From Mactromeris polynyma (lineage: Eukaryota; Mollusca; Bivalvia; Venerida; Mactridae), in contig JASFXZ010000013.1 in the NCBI GenBank assembly GCA_032209605.1, positions 10,313,901-10,377,900 on the forward strand: DNA of 64,000 nt. Direction: 5' to 3'. Below the pieces are notes generated by a model. That model ran no database searches, was not told the DNA's origin, and saw nothing but the letters and a program-made list of their open reading frames with translations. The number at the start of each line of letters is the position of its first letter. Within the stretch, counting starts at the first letter, position 1. A program made the translations under genes and the position numbers. Positions 37,301 through 58,100 of this stretch are shown here, in pieces.

Positions 37301-40004
37301 AAGTGGTCAGATGGTATATAAAAATTAAAGTACCCCCAAGCTATCGTGTTATTTACAAATATGATTATAAATAGATATCAAATGGGTCAATACAACACTT
37401 AGGGTGTACAGGGTTTATTTAAATATGTAAGTATCAATATAAACTACTAATTTCTATTTTATCCTAATCAGGCAATATACAAGACTGAGCTTTGTCGTTT
37501 TACATGCTATCCGTTTTCACAATGAATAATGTTCAACGATTGTAAAGAGCTGTTTTATTTCAGTTTACATAAATGAACGCGTCCCATTGTTTCCGCGGGT
37601 TTAGACAATATCAGTGATTACTAGTGATCGGCAAATCGGTCTAATGAGCCAATCGATTAATCAGGATAATTGAATAACCCAACCTATGCGAATAATCGAC
37701 ATATCGAACAATCGGTTATGACTTATGTGTGACTTTCTGCAGACAAAACACGTGACATAGCTGTTGCTTTGTACAACATACATATGAATCTGACAGGCAA
37801 CCTTCGATCTAAATGTCTTGTATTGTTTACATCTTTCAAGATGTTAATATTACCAGTAAAGGTTTGAGTTTTTACTCATAATTGCCCTTAGTAATTAATT
37901 GACATGTGAAAATGAAGTCGCCAATAGCGATCTCAGAAATCATTGTCGCCGATCGTCGGCCCATCACGTGTGATTACCTCTTGGTAAGGGTTTGAAAACG
38001 GCGCTGACACATCGTGTAAACTCTTCCCACCAAATGTCTTCTGTCCTTGTACACGATTGCTGATAGTGTAATCAATACCTAGCAAAACAATAAATGACAC
38101 ATGACACAACATTCTATCAGTTACAGTCAATACGATTTTTATATAAAACATCCCATTTGAAATAAGGTATAGTATAGATTTATTGACCTGTCAAACTTTC
38201 ATATCTTCATGGTCAATGCACACGATAAATAAGTAATCGGGCCACTTTCGACAAAGACTAATTTATCGTGTGCATTGATCATGAAGATATGCAAGTTTGA
38301 CAGGTCAATAAAAATATGCTAAGTAATAATTTAGACAAAATATCGTATTAAAACCTTCATACAGACATAGTCTTAAACATTGAATTGTAACTTTTTCTAA
38401 AAAAAAATTGGAACTGCAAAACACGAGTCAGATAAAATTATTGCCTAGGCTAGCGCTTACTCGGCACGTAAGTCAGGATAGAAAATGCTGGTATCAGATT
38501 CTTGTATTTATGGTTTTGGGAAACATGTAAGAAAAGTGACAATACAGTGTTGTAGTTTACACCTGTATGAAGACAATTACCACCACTTTTCTCATATTTA
38601 TGATATAGGATATTTTGTGAAATCTTTAAGAAAAGACAAATCCACTAAATTGTTAATAGGTTGGCTTTGATTTTCCAATATTCTCATTTCAGATTTGCCC
38701 AAAACTTTTTATAACTTATGTCTTGCATTATCAAACTATTTGGCAATCCAAGGAATTGGTATGTTATACTTAATTTATACCACACTATATTGTCACGAGT
38801 TCTCTCCCTTAGCCCCTCTATAGTATATGTATGTTCCCTCTCTTGAGAAACATTTTACGGAGTATATACAGTAAAACCTCACTTAAAGACCAGCTTAATA
38901 ATTAAGAACACCTCAAAATTAAGACCAGTTTCAAGGGTCCCATAGGTGGTATTATTGAGGTTTTACTGTATATTAAAAATATATAAAGAAGGGATAAAGG
39001 GAGAGAAATCTAAAAGGAATAAAGGGAGGGAACTCGTGACAATATACTGCCAACTAGACATACACGAGCAACTATCAATGGTGGAACTATTGATTGCATA
39101 GTTAACACAATAAAAGAAGTATTTGACTATAGAAAAATCTTAATTTATGAAATTTTGTGAAACCGAGTTACCTGGTCAAGTACAATTATTGAATAATGAT
39201 AGACATTAAACATTCTTAATACACAAGTATGTTATCTATTTACTCTATATCTTCCGAATAGTATATTATAACAGCATATGCTGCAAATTCAGCGGCCATT
39301 CTAAGGTGTATAACTATTGGAATTTATAATTAAGCATAATGTATATTTCTTCATCGTGTCTGTAATTGATGAAACTGTTATCAATTAAAATACAGTCGAC
39401 GCTCGTTTATTCGAATTCAACGTGTCCGAAAATTTATTTCGAATAATACATGGTTTCGAATAGCCCACTTCAATTGGACGTACCTACGAAGATACATCGG
39501 CACCTGATATTTATTTCGGATTATACCAAGTATTCGGATAAAAGGTTGTCGAGTAATTGAAATTATTCCTATGAAATATTTCGGTATCATTTCAAATTCC
39601 TTATTAATGTAAAATCCATGCTGTTAATTGAAAGAAAACAATTCGGTCAAATTTCAATGTAAAGCACATATACATAATCAATTCAATTTTTAAATAAATT
39701 AAATTACAATCATATAATACACAAATAAACATCAATCAAATTGAATATAAATAAAATGAGTACCGAATATAAGACCAACGTTTTCCATTCCAAGTCGCTC
39801 AATATCTTTAGTGATATCACTTAGAGTGTTGAAACGATCCATCGAAATCTCAGCACTATCACTACGCCTGTCACTTATTGTATCTAGAAATTTTCCGTTT
39901 GTAACGCTGATATTATCCTCGTCATCAGATAAAATGATGCCCGATTTCATCGCTAGCTGCCGTCTCTGGTCCCGTGCGCGTCTACGTGGGCTAAACAGCA
40001 ACAT
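33991..40004 (-). CDS. Copine-type von Willebrand A domain protein (five exons)
   Basis: Exons on the minus strand are 40004-39764, 38078-37978, 36591-36475, 36227-36096 and 34305-33991. All borders are AG/GT and all phases agree. The product is 301 residues if the ATG at 40004 is used. The protein is an acidic N-terminal segment followed by a copine-type vWA fold. The MIDAS-type motif DYTIS opens the second exon. [28 protein letters not shown] and GVGDGPWD, with FDNFQFVDF, are hallmarks of the RGLG/copine branch. The C2 domains of classical copines and the RING of plant RGLG are absent. Copines bind partners through this domain in membrane and signalling roles (family knowledge). The first exon may instead begin at an acceptor-like ctgtttag just inside 40004, with an earlier exon unseen. 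Confidence 0.85.
35789..36040. repeat. ~65 bp tandem repeat in copine-type intron 4
   Basis: About four degenerate units each contain aagaagttaaattgatagta and tttactagtttactaccga. They begin about 60 bases downstream (in gene sense) of the exon 4 donor. Read on the minus strand they prolong the exon 4 frame for a while, which explains the longer open frame 35871-36245; the consensus donor at 36095 makes intronic status more likely. Confidence 0.75.
36096..36227 (-). CDS. Copine-type gene, exon 4
   Basis: Acceptor catttccag. It encodes 44 residues, [16 protein letters not shown] through [17 protein letters not shown] to HKKQ. Donor CAG|GTAAGA. Confidence 0.88.
36475..36591 (-). CDS. Copine-type gene, exon 3
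   Basis: Acceptor ttacttcag. It encodes 39 residues beginning [16 protein letters not shown] and including PTYGFGD, the conserved copine glycine turn. Donor GAG|GTGGGC. Length is a multiple of three, with phase 0 at both ends. Confidence 0.87.
36823..36902 (-). repeat. tRNA-derived SINE head
   Basis: On the minus strand, ggcccagtggttatgg resembles a pol III A box and gggttcgattc is a textbook B box about 50 bases further on. The intervening stretch does not fold as a standard tRNA by eye. Most likely a SINE head in copine-type intron 2. Confidence 0.55.
37978..38078 (-). CDS. Copine-type gene, exon 2
   Basis: The acceptor ttttgctag precedes GTATTGAT and completes the glycine split by the previous exon. 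It encodes [20 protein letters not shown] and onward to NPYQE, covering the MIDAS motif. The donor is GAG|GTAATC. Confidence 0.85.
38179..38312. mobile_element. Foldback element in copine-type intron 1
   Basis: A 56 bp left arm (38179-38234, starting tttattgacctgtcaaact) is mirrored at 38257-38312 with a few mismatches around a 22 bp loop. There is no coding capacity. It lies about 100 bases before the exon 2 acceptor (38078), so it could fold in the pre-mRNA near the splice site. Confidence 0.8.
38790..39042. mobile_element. Inverted-repeat element carrying a nested MITE
   Basis: Outer arms ttgtcacgagttctctccct (left) and agggagggaactcgtgacaa (right) pair with about two mismatches. A complete pogo-like MITE sits inside at 38869-38968. 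Arm-like sequence (gagagaactcgtgacaatct) also occurs alone near 29573 and, altered, near 19514. Confidence 0.65.
38869..38968. mobile_element. Pogo/Tigger-like MITE, copy 2 (complete)
   Basis: A 100 bp element bounded by cagtaaaacctcact and its mirror tgaggttttactg, flanked by TA on both sides (38867-38868 and 38969-38970). This is the target duplication expected of the Tc1/mariner/pogo group. Confidence 0.8.
39764..40004 (-). CDS. Copine-type gene, exon 1 (first recognised)
   Basis: It encodes a basic start (RRRARDQRR), an acidic stretch (LSDDED) and the beginning of the vWA fold, [18 protein letters not shown]. The donor is TTCG|GTACTC at 39763-39762, leaving one base of a glycine codon. 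The ATG at 40004 or an internal one 18 codons later are both possible starts. An acceptor-like ttgctgtttag at the 5' edge leaves open a further upstream exon. Confidence 0.75.
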
Positions 40005-41095
40005 AACATTTTAAATTGCAATAACTCCCAAGTGTGTGCAGCTATTGGGAATCAGATGGTACGACGTTTTCAGAAAATATTATATCTTATTTTTCCCAGT
40101 GTATAGATGAAAGTTCTACATGGACGGACAGTATACGTGTAAACCTAAATAAACATATACTTGAAGCGTACGATACCGTTTGGCGAAAAGCCAAGTACTG
40201 CAAGTGTAAATTAAATTTGACCAACATATCACTCAGTGTCATCAGACGTCTGTGTATTAATGCAGATAGATACGATTGCAAGATTTAAGTGTCCCCCGCA
40301 CTTAAAGCGTCGCTGCAGTTTGTGTGTTTTGCGGCGTGAATATCGAATCGAGTTCAAGAATTGAGAAGCTATATAAGAAGAAAATCCCTCCCATCGGATG
40401 TTGCTACTACGGACGAAATCCTCCCGAAAAAACTTGTGTGGACATTTCCAACTAGACCCCTGATAGTTCATGTATTACACGAAAACTATAGTACGCATAC
40501 TTCTGAAATTGTATTTGAAAATATTCCATTATGTACTATACGGCATGAAAAATATCACGTTGTTTCAACATTATAACAACTGTAAACACATTCATCTGTA
40601 ACAAACCCTGGCCATCAAAAATCGCAAATTGGAAGTCAGGACTGTAAACTTAACTAAACACAATGCTTATAAGAGTATATTGCAGTTGTAAGCTTTGATA
40701 CCAAGGATATACATTTTATCGCATCGAATATGCATAACTGGTGGTATGTCTTTGGTCAATCATGTGATACCCAATTCATTTATGAAGGCCTGGTCTAATT
40801 AGTGGGCTTGGTACGCATATAATTGTTTCGTGCAAGTCATCCCGCTATGACTCACATCTGGCGATTTGGCAACCCAATGTAATATGCATAGATTGTTCAA
40901 AAGCAGACAGCGGCTAGTTGTTTCAGCGAAATGACTTGTGGCATGATCAAGCTGCAACCTCATTCATCCATTGATTGAACGTGTGGACCCGGCGCATACG
41001 TAATTACTCTTTTAGAAGGAAACAGTGATGAACTGGCGACCCGACATTCAATCAACCTGGCTAATTTGTTAACCATCGTTTGTAACATTGCAATT

Positions 41096-41215
41096 ACAAT
41101 AAACCCTCACTTAAAGATCATCTCAATAATAAGACCACCTCAAAATAAAGAACACAATATTGTCACGTCAATTTTCACTGTTTTGCCTTTACTCCAACCT
41201 CAATATTAAGCTCTA
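41096..41215. mobile_element. Pogo/Tigger-like MITE, copy 3 (degraded)
   Basis: It begins acaataaaccctcacttaaa and contains the aataagaccacctcaaaat core shared with 32729-32893. The right end is incomplete. Confidence 0.5.
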
Positions 41216-42221
41216 TGGCAGCAACGTCTCGCGCAAAAGTATGAATTGTCCTGTAGTAAGATTTGATAATCAATTTACCTCTCCATATCAAAAACCTTTC
41301 AACAGAAGCCAAAATGCATGTCTCCGAATGGGTGTTTCGCGAGAGAGACTGGACTGTATCACAATTCAATCAGCAATGACTAAGGTAGAGACAAATGCCC
41401 AGGTTCCCGGATGGATGATCCGTTTTCCGGGGAGGTACCTGTGCAAAATGCAACGACCGGTTCCCGCCTAATAGTAAAACAGAAATATACCATAGTCGAG
41501 TGAATTGTATTACCATATATTCAATTAAAGATTTACAAAGCCATGTCAGTCATCACCTGGAATACGGTCGAAAAAACCTCCCAAGCAGTTATTATATGTG
41601 GCGGACATCATGGCGATGTATTTAAGAGAAGATAAAAGCATGTGCTTAGAAAGTAGTCAGTCTACATTAAACAATCATTGATCGAGTACTCGATGTCAGA
41701 GTTTCCATCCCTTTATGTCCTAATTTCGGCATATGCTGGCAATAAGTCAGTTTCAAATACAAATACGTAAAATGAGGCCATTACAAACCGTAGATACATT
41801 AGCTATCTGCAATTCTAAGTGTTGCTCAGTCAAATAATATACACTGAACAAACTGTATAATTGGTCACTTGGGTTTTACTAATGTTTTTAAACAGTGAAT
41901 ACAAATTCAACAGTGGACACATCATAGTAATAATACAACGGTTCGAAAAATAGCAGTATTAAGTTTTATTCCTTTTCTCCCTCAGTTGAAACTTACGAAC
42001 AATCAACAATCCCAAAATTAAAAGTGTTACATATGGTATAGTCCCGGCTGTAAGATTGACCGCGAACATGAGTTTTCAGGACCGATCCATGCCAACTTAA
42101 GTAATGAAAGGCTCTCGTGTGTAAAGTTAAAACTGTTGTTTGGTTTACATTTCTATCAAAACACAACTGCGGCTTGTTCTCTGTTGAGTTCACGGACACA
42201 CACGAAACATTTCAATACACC

Positions 42222-42404
42222 CAGGGGTTCCACTAAGGGCTGAATCCCAAGGGTCATTTTGAACCAGAGTTTACCATTGTATTCCCAAAATACATATAAT
42301 ATAAAGAAAATCGACCCTTCAGCCAGAATCCTGAGGGTCAAAATGTGGCTTTCTGGAAATTCTAGGGGTCAAAGGCTCAATTCAAGGGTCAAATGGAACC
42401 CCTG
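42222..42404. mobile_element. 183 bp MITE with caggggttcca ends
   Basis: The ends caggggttcca and tggaacccctg are exact mirrors. A 5 bp direct repeat, acacc, abuts both ends (42217-42221 and 42405-42409). The interior repeats aagggtcaaa-type blocks. A degraded relative lies at 53219-53371. Confidence 0.7.
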
Positions 42405-43070
42405 ACACCTATTATGAAATGCAATTGTCCATGTAATATATTCATACATTCATTGTGTCTTTAATAAAAACTCAGTGACCAATTAGATTTGTTGCTCAGT
42501 GAATTGCTATACGTCAACATGATGACCTTGACATAAATTACGCCAGCATCACCCATTTGGCGGCGAAGTATTGCAACCTAAACGTATAATGCGTGAAAAG
42601 GTAAGAAAAATACGATAGATAAATGTGTATGTGAGTCCGTCCGTGCAGAACCCCCCAATGTGACAGCTGTGGCCAAAAAACGTAATTAAAATAAGATTGA
42701 AACATTACTATACAATCAAGATGATCATCGCTAGTTTTAAATATATTCCAATCGACACTAATATAATTCCAGAGGTGGATATAATGTCCTTAATTTTCAG
42801 TAACTCCATGAAACATTTTCACATAGGAAACTTAACTGTCGCGATTTTCTGTACGGATCTAGTTCAATCCCACCACCATTATGTTCAATAACACACATGT
42901 GTATTTGGGAAATAAGACGTACAAGGACATAGAGAGAACCGCTCGTGTCGGCTGACACGACACAGATGTCCTGAGATGTTTCTTTGTGTTATTTTAGACT
43001 TGACTGATCGTCCCCCACTTGGGAAATCGTTACATGCGTGTACTTGTTTTGTGATATGTAGGGGTGTCAC

Positions 43071-43395
43071 GATACGCCCGACGCTTACCGCGATATACTG
43101 CAATACATTTGCAACAAATTGCAATATGTAACGCGATAACATTAATTCATTACCCTGAGTAGATTGTAGATTATTTTATCGATACGCCTAACGCGTACCG
43201 CGATATATTTCAATACATTTGCAACGTATTACAATATATACCGCGATAACATAATTTCATTACCCTGAGTAGATTGTAGATTATTTTATCGATACGCCTA
43301 ACGCGTACCGCGATATATTTCAATACATTTGCAACATATTACAATATATACCGCGATAACATTAATTCATTACCCTGAGTAGATTGTAGATTTTT
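43071..43395. repeat. 110 bp tandem repeat, three copies
   Basis: Units start at 43071, 43181 and 43291 with gatacgcc(t/c), continue through taccgcgatatatttcaata and end with attgtagattattttatc. The first unit is preceded by aggggtgtcac, which resembles a hAT-type terminus. The array may be the amplified end of a hAT-like element. Confidence 0.8.
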
Positions 43396-44135
43396 TTATA
43401 ATTTGAACACTTATTCAACAAATAAACATACATAAATAGTTATAAATCCGAAGTTTCAGTACCAAGTCAAAATTAAACAGTTCTCAATTTTGTTTCAGTT
43501 TACGATTATGAGGTTTTCATGAAGTTCACAATTCCCGAACAAGGCGCGAGTAATAACATGAATAAAATATAATAAAGGTGTTCATGAATTGTCAAGTTGA
43601 CCATTTGAAACACGAGCTCAATATTTTAAATTTGTGATAACAAATGAAATGTCATCTACGCATGTTTGAGTAAACCGTCGGCGACCAAATAGATATTCTA
43701 CCAATAAGGCATTAACAACAACAGTACCGAAGAAGATGTTACATATTGAAGTGATAGAACCGTTTCTGGAAATAATAATTACAGTAAAATTAATTCCTAC
43801 CTGTTAAATCATTTAAAACAACAACATACATCTATATTCTTTGCATGCTCTATAAATAGTTCACCAAGTTGGAAATCTTGCTGTTAAACTCGCCATAGTG
43901 ATAGTTTACTCTTCAAATTAATTAGAAATTAAAGTTGCTGGAGTTATCTCTCTTGTATTACTAACATGTTTAAATGGCATATATTGCTTGTATAAAATGT
44001 AAATGCATGCCACTATGATAGTCGCACACTGTATTATTATCATACTGATACGTATATAGTTCAGTCGTGCGAATCCCGGTTATTTTCATTAAATAATATG
44101 TTACATAATAAACGTAACAGTTACTTTTAGAATGG

Positions 44136-44391
44136 TATACACTCAACGACACTTCTAAGTCCACACTTCGATTTTCATGGCTAACTTCGACATTTGTTGG
44201 AGTGTTTCGACCAGCAGCAGTAAAACTGTCACGGTTGAGCGGATTCGTATCCGATTGTTATTTTTGTTATGTTTCCATATAATAAAATATTTTGTTAAGA
44301 TTGTGACCAGGTTTTATATAAAAATACTCCAACAAATGTCGAAGTTAGCCATGAAAATCGAAGTGTGGACTTAGAAGTGTCGTCGAGTATA
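44136..44391. mobile_element. Foldback MITE with ~65 bp arms
   Basis: Left arm 44136-44203 (includes ccacacttcgattttcatgg) and right arm 44326-44391 (ccatgaaaatcgaagtgtgg) pair along nearly their whole length, with a small indel at the outer end. The ~120 bp centre has no gene. Confidence 0.8.
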
Positions 44392-45469
44392 TTCTATTTA
44401 TCAAATACAACTGTATATGGGTATTTTTTGTGTATGTCTGTTGACACTCGGAGATCTATATATGATATCACACATTTAGCAGTGTCACTTTGTTTGATTT
44501 CATCAGGCTAACGCCGTATTTAAACAATTGTTCAGTCGTATACGGCGGCCAATTGAAGTTACCAGTTTTCCTGGAATTCACAACCAGTTATTACCGTTTT
44601 CTTCCGTAAGCAACTAACAAGTTCTCCACATGTACAAAAATACCAAGATACGGAGTGTTTTCAAATTTTATTTCATCCGGCACATGTATACTGCATAAAC
44701 TGTTTGCACATAAAGTATGCTTCTAAATTATGAGAAATTGTTGTTTTTGGACTTCACTACTTGCGAAAATGGACCATTTCCTGATTAATTATTGATCGGC
44801 CTATTCAATTATTTTTGATTTTAATTAACGTTGCTTTCCAAATATCTAAATATAACAACTTAAATTGATATTAAATATAAATATTAATATCAGTTTAAGA
44901 AGTAGAGGTCGAGTTAACCAAATACACTTACAGTCCGAGTTAACAGCACTGTGGCGTGGGAAGAAATGACCGTCTGATTCTTGTAGAAAGGAATCTTAGA
45001 TAACAGGAAGATTAGAAGAAGTTCAAATCAGTAATTTGAGCCTCTATGTAATATATTCGTCTACATTTTATACATGTAAACCCCTAAATTTTGCAATGTA
45101 TAGGCTCGCAGTTGTGTACATGTAGCACGCAAGAGTTTCAAAATTTATAATTTTAAAAAATGCGCGTGTTGATATAATTGGCCCAACGTGGAATCACTTC
45201 CAACTTTTTAGCAGCAAAAATCTTGATTAGGAAAACATGTCTGCAAATAAAACTTTTCACCAGGAGAAAAAACACTGTTGGGCCAATGTTGAGCCATGAC
45301 ATTACTTCTGTCTCATGAGTTTCTGCTGTCGCCCGGCCAACAGATACTTTCTCTTGCCAACCGTACGACTATTATCCAACACGAATATAAAACTCACCTT
45401 TTAAATACTGCATCACAGTAATTACGTATCATTTTATTAATTGTGACATAATATATACATATATATATA

Positions 45470-45507
45470 TTATCACGGACATATAAACCGTTTATATGTC
45501 CGTGATA
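45470..45507. repeat. Near-perfect palindrome
   Basis: tatcacggacatataaac and gtttatatgtccgtgata flank a single central base, preceded by an AT dinucleotide run (tatatatatata). It would form a strong cruciform or hairpin. Confidence 0.8.
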
Positions 45508-46518
45508 TTATGTTCACATCAATGTGTATGATATAATTGATCGAGTGTCTGTCGGTAAGTAAATTAATTGAATTAAATTGTTATATTGAATTAAAATTGA
45601 TATATTGAAATACAATGTGAAAATCTTATTTATATACATGTGACTATATAGTGTGCAAATGTTAAATTTTAATTATTATTATGTTTTGTTTACAGACGGC
45701 CACATTGAAAATATGATGTTTTTTATAGTTTTATATTTATATCATAATGTGTAACAACCTTCTTAGAATAAACTTTAAGATGTTATTATTATTATTATTA
45801 TTGGCCCAACTACTCCCTGCTATCTGGGATCGTGCGCAATTAACATTATCAAAAGTGTTGAACATAAGCATAATTTGGCCACATTTACCTAACGGAATAT
45901 TCCAATCACCTCGACAGTCTCATGCTTCTCTAAATGTGGTTTACAATATATATCATTTTGAGCTTATACTATTTCAGTGAAATGCGTGTCATTAAATGAA
46001 AAAAAAATGTACTGATATAAATTAACGATAGTGTTTTCAAGTTATATAATTGAAATATCCACCGTCACGTCACGCTGATTAATGTACCGCCAGGAAAAGT
46101 AAACGTCACGATGATTATTTTTAACGTTCGAAAAATAATATAATCATTCAATATTAGATATTGGTGAAAATAACCCCAAGGGAAGTAACTGCTGCTGCGA
46201 TCGTGGCCCAAAATATCGATTATCCAGCCATACTTGAATCTTAATAAGTGGAAACAATACGTTATATAATAGCGATCGGTTTGAATTGAAGAACCGTCAA
46301 TAATTATTGAATGGTCTGCATACACAAACTTGTATATAATAATCTTATAATAATCTTTTATTATGGCCGCTTTGAGCTATCCAGCTATTGCCGTTTCTTT
46401 ATTTTTATTTCCGCTTCTTAATGATCATTTCGTGTAGATGTGACTCTTGATTAATTTTGTCCAATCAGAAACCAGACTTTAGTAACCGCTCTTGTTCTCG
46501 TATTCGGATGACTTCTGA

Positions 46519-55142
<8,624 letters not shown>

Positions 55143-58100
55143 AATCTCGCTTCTTCTTTTTTTTAGTTTAACATAAACATGTTGATCAAACTTTAACAAT
55201 GTCTGAAACAGCCACATTATGTGTTAGTTATGTTATGTCATAATTGTAGTAGTATAATTTCTGTTCTTTCTTAATTTATTTATTCATTGCAAAGCAAGAA
55301 ATGCTGGCGTTTCCATGGAAACTGATTTTTTCATTTTTTATTTGAATTCCGTGGTATTCCATTGTTTGATCTGAAATTTTTCATTTCGCTGATTTTTCAA
55401 TGGAACTTGCATGAAATACAACACTGATTTATTCATAGCATAACATTTGTGTCTACAAATACTAAAATAGCATTAATATTCCTTTATAATACTTATAACA
55501 TTAAGCTTATATAATTGATTCATAGATTTGAAAAAAAAGCTTATTTATGTCAATATGAATTTAAAGCTCTTGTCTATTAAATGAAGGGAAACAGGAATGA
55601 TATCTGAGGTAAATGTTGTTGTTTTTAATTAGAAAACGGTCATAAACCTGATAATTAATCATACAGTTAAATCTGTGAATTAGCTACATTAAATGTCTTT
55701 ATTTTTCTTGTAAACTGTCTTAATTTCGGCATGTAATGAATTGTAAAATTGTACATGATTCAATCGCTTAAATGTCTTCTATTGTATTATTATTTGCTTA
55801 ATTGCTTTATTTTACTGTTCTTATAAGGTAAGAAAATTATTATCAACTGACAAATGCTTTTAAGTCTTAATTGGATTTTATATTAAACTTCGATTTCCTT
55901 GTTTACTTGTATGATTTCCTTGTTTACTTGTATAGGCGTTATGGGTATGTTTTCTCAGTGTCAGTATTGATACAAATTTCCAATCAAATATATCCAAACT
56001 AATGATAGGATATTAATGTATTCAATTAGGTTGTGTATTTGTAACACAGTTAATTAATCACGCCAACATTTTACAAAATATCATGGTTGTGTTCAGATAG
56101 ATATGAAATTAATTAAATCCAGTGTACCTGGATTTCATAGTAAATTAGAAATGGGTGGTTACACAGTTGGTGAAGTTGATTGTATACATAGCATACGTTG
56201 ATGTAATAGTCAGGCTCATATTCACAAAATATCTTGATTAAGATTTGTCTTGAGTTCAAACTTTTCATTGTACAAGGCATGGAATATTTAACTTAAGATT
56301 GATCTCAATTTGAGGATTTTTGTGAAGTGTTTGAAATATTGAATGTCTTTAAGAAGTATGTTTATGTACAGTGCAATCTCTCTAGAGCAACAACCTCTCT
56401 TCAATTGTCCTGTACGTAAACTTTTCTACCAATTTGACCTCTCTAGAGCAACAATGTCTCACAAACAGCTGTACATTGCCACCCAATAATATTGCAGGTC
56501 AGAGTTTGTCCTAGAGAAGTGGCACACTTGACAATATTGCATTGTTTCATAATCATTTCTTGTGTCCATTCATTTTGAGTGTACCTTAGATATATATAGG
56601 GTGTTCTTGACAATAATTGTCATATTTTTTATTGAACGTTTTATGTGATACCTAGTGGAACAGTTTTACCAGATGTCTCATACTATTAACAATGTCAGTA
56701 TATGTGGAACAAACCATTTACATTACCCTGTCTGTTTAGGATATTTCATTTCATTTACCTTAACATTCATGTATTTTTATGAAGGACTAACGAGAATATA
56801 AGAGATGCATATTAAATGGTTAATGTAAGGATCCGATCTTACTGACCAATCATAGTTGGTCGTTGTGTCGCGACTTGTCACAAACCGGAATTGTTATTAC
56901 AGTGTATGTCGTTCATGTGAAACAGAATTTGATGTGTAAGATTGCAAAATGTTCGTCTGATTTTGTTACAATTCAAAGTTATTAGACTTTCAGTCTTCAT
57001 CAAAAGTTATGACAATGGTTATTGTTTTTAATAGTTTTCTGAATATGACTTTTAAATGCCTCCAATTTTACTTGGCATATCAGTGGGTAGGAATGCCTTG
57101 AAATCTTCACAAATAATATACATGTATTATCAACACTTACGGAACAGTCCCGCTGAAGTTAACTGATTGATTTTTGTCAGTTATTCTGTGTATGTCTTGC
57201 CTTTGTAGCATCTGCCTGCATCGTACAGCCTGTCATATATGTTGCATACTATTTGTTTGTGTCCATTCTCCCTGTTTAGCATTATTGTTCAGTCTAGAAG
57301 ACATGTAATATGTGGCTGTGATCAGATACTGCTAGAGTAATTGGTTTCAAACATGGTATGAATGATGTGAGGTATTACTAGATAACTTCTTGGGTCTAAT
57401 GTCCAAATGCTGATTGAGATGTTATGTCATTGTATGCATTGTCATTGATGCAAAAAGTCGAAAGAACGAGGATGACAAAATGTTCGAATTCAAGTAGGTT
57501 AAGAAAAGCTGAACAAGGAAATATTTGTCATAATTTGTTTTAAACTGTTTTTATGTTGAGCATACAATCCGTTTGTATGTTTTGTATAACCTAACTGAAG
57601 TCGTAAATCTACTATGACTGGAAGTGAGAAAATGGTTCTGTGAATGTTTTTATGAATTTGTTGAGAAACGAAAACAAAATGAAAAAAAAACTATTTTCAA
57701 AATGATGGAATAAAAATAGTAAAATGCGTTCTTGACTTTGTTTTTGTCTGTTTGCAGTTACTATAAGGTGAAGGGGAAACTGTTCTGTGTATATATAAAT
57801 AAGCTGTTTCACATGAAAACTTGTATTAGAGAGCAAAAACAACAACAAAATAGAAAAGTAAACCACAAAATGATGACGTCACATCAGAAACGTTTTATTC
57901 AAATGTAAACTTATCATTAATTCTAAACAAGAAATATATTGAAAAAGATGGTCGGCGCAATTGTAAGGTTAAGATTTGTTGTGCAACATACAAGAAGATG
58001 ATACTATTGTTGGTCACTCCAGATCCAAAAAGGATTTCGGTAAATTCTCCGAAATTCAGTGGATTCCGGTCAGGTAACGTACCCTTTTTCGAAGGGTTAA

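Noticed and set aside
40229..40471. Minus-strand frame upstream of the copine-type exon 1, as a possible first exon
   Set aside because: No sequence resembling a C2 or other copine domain, and no donor that joins in phase convincingly.
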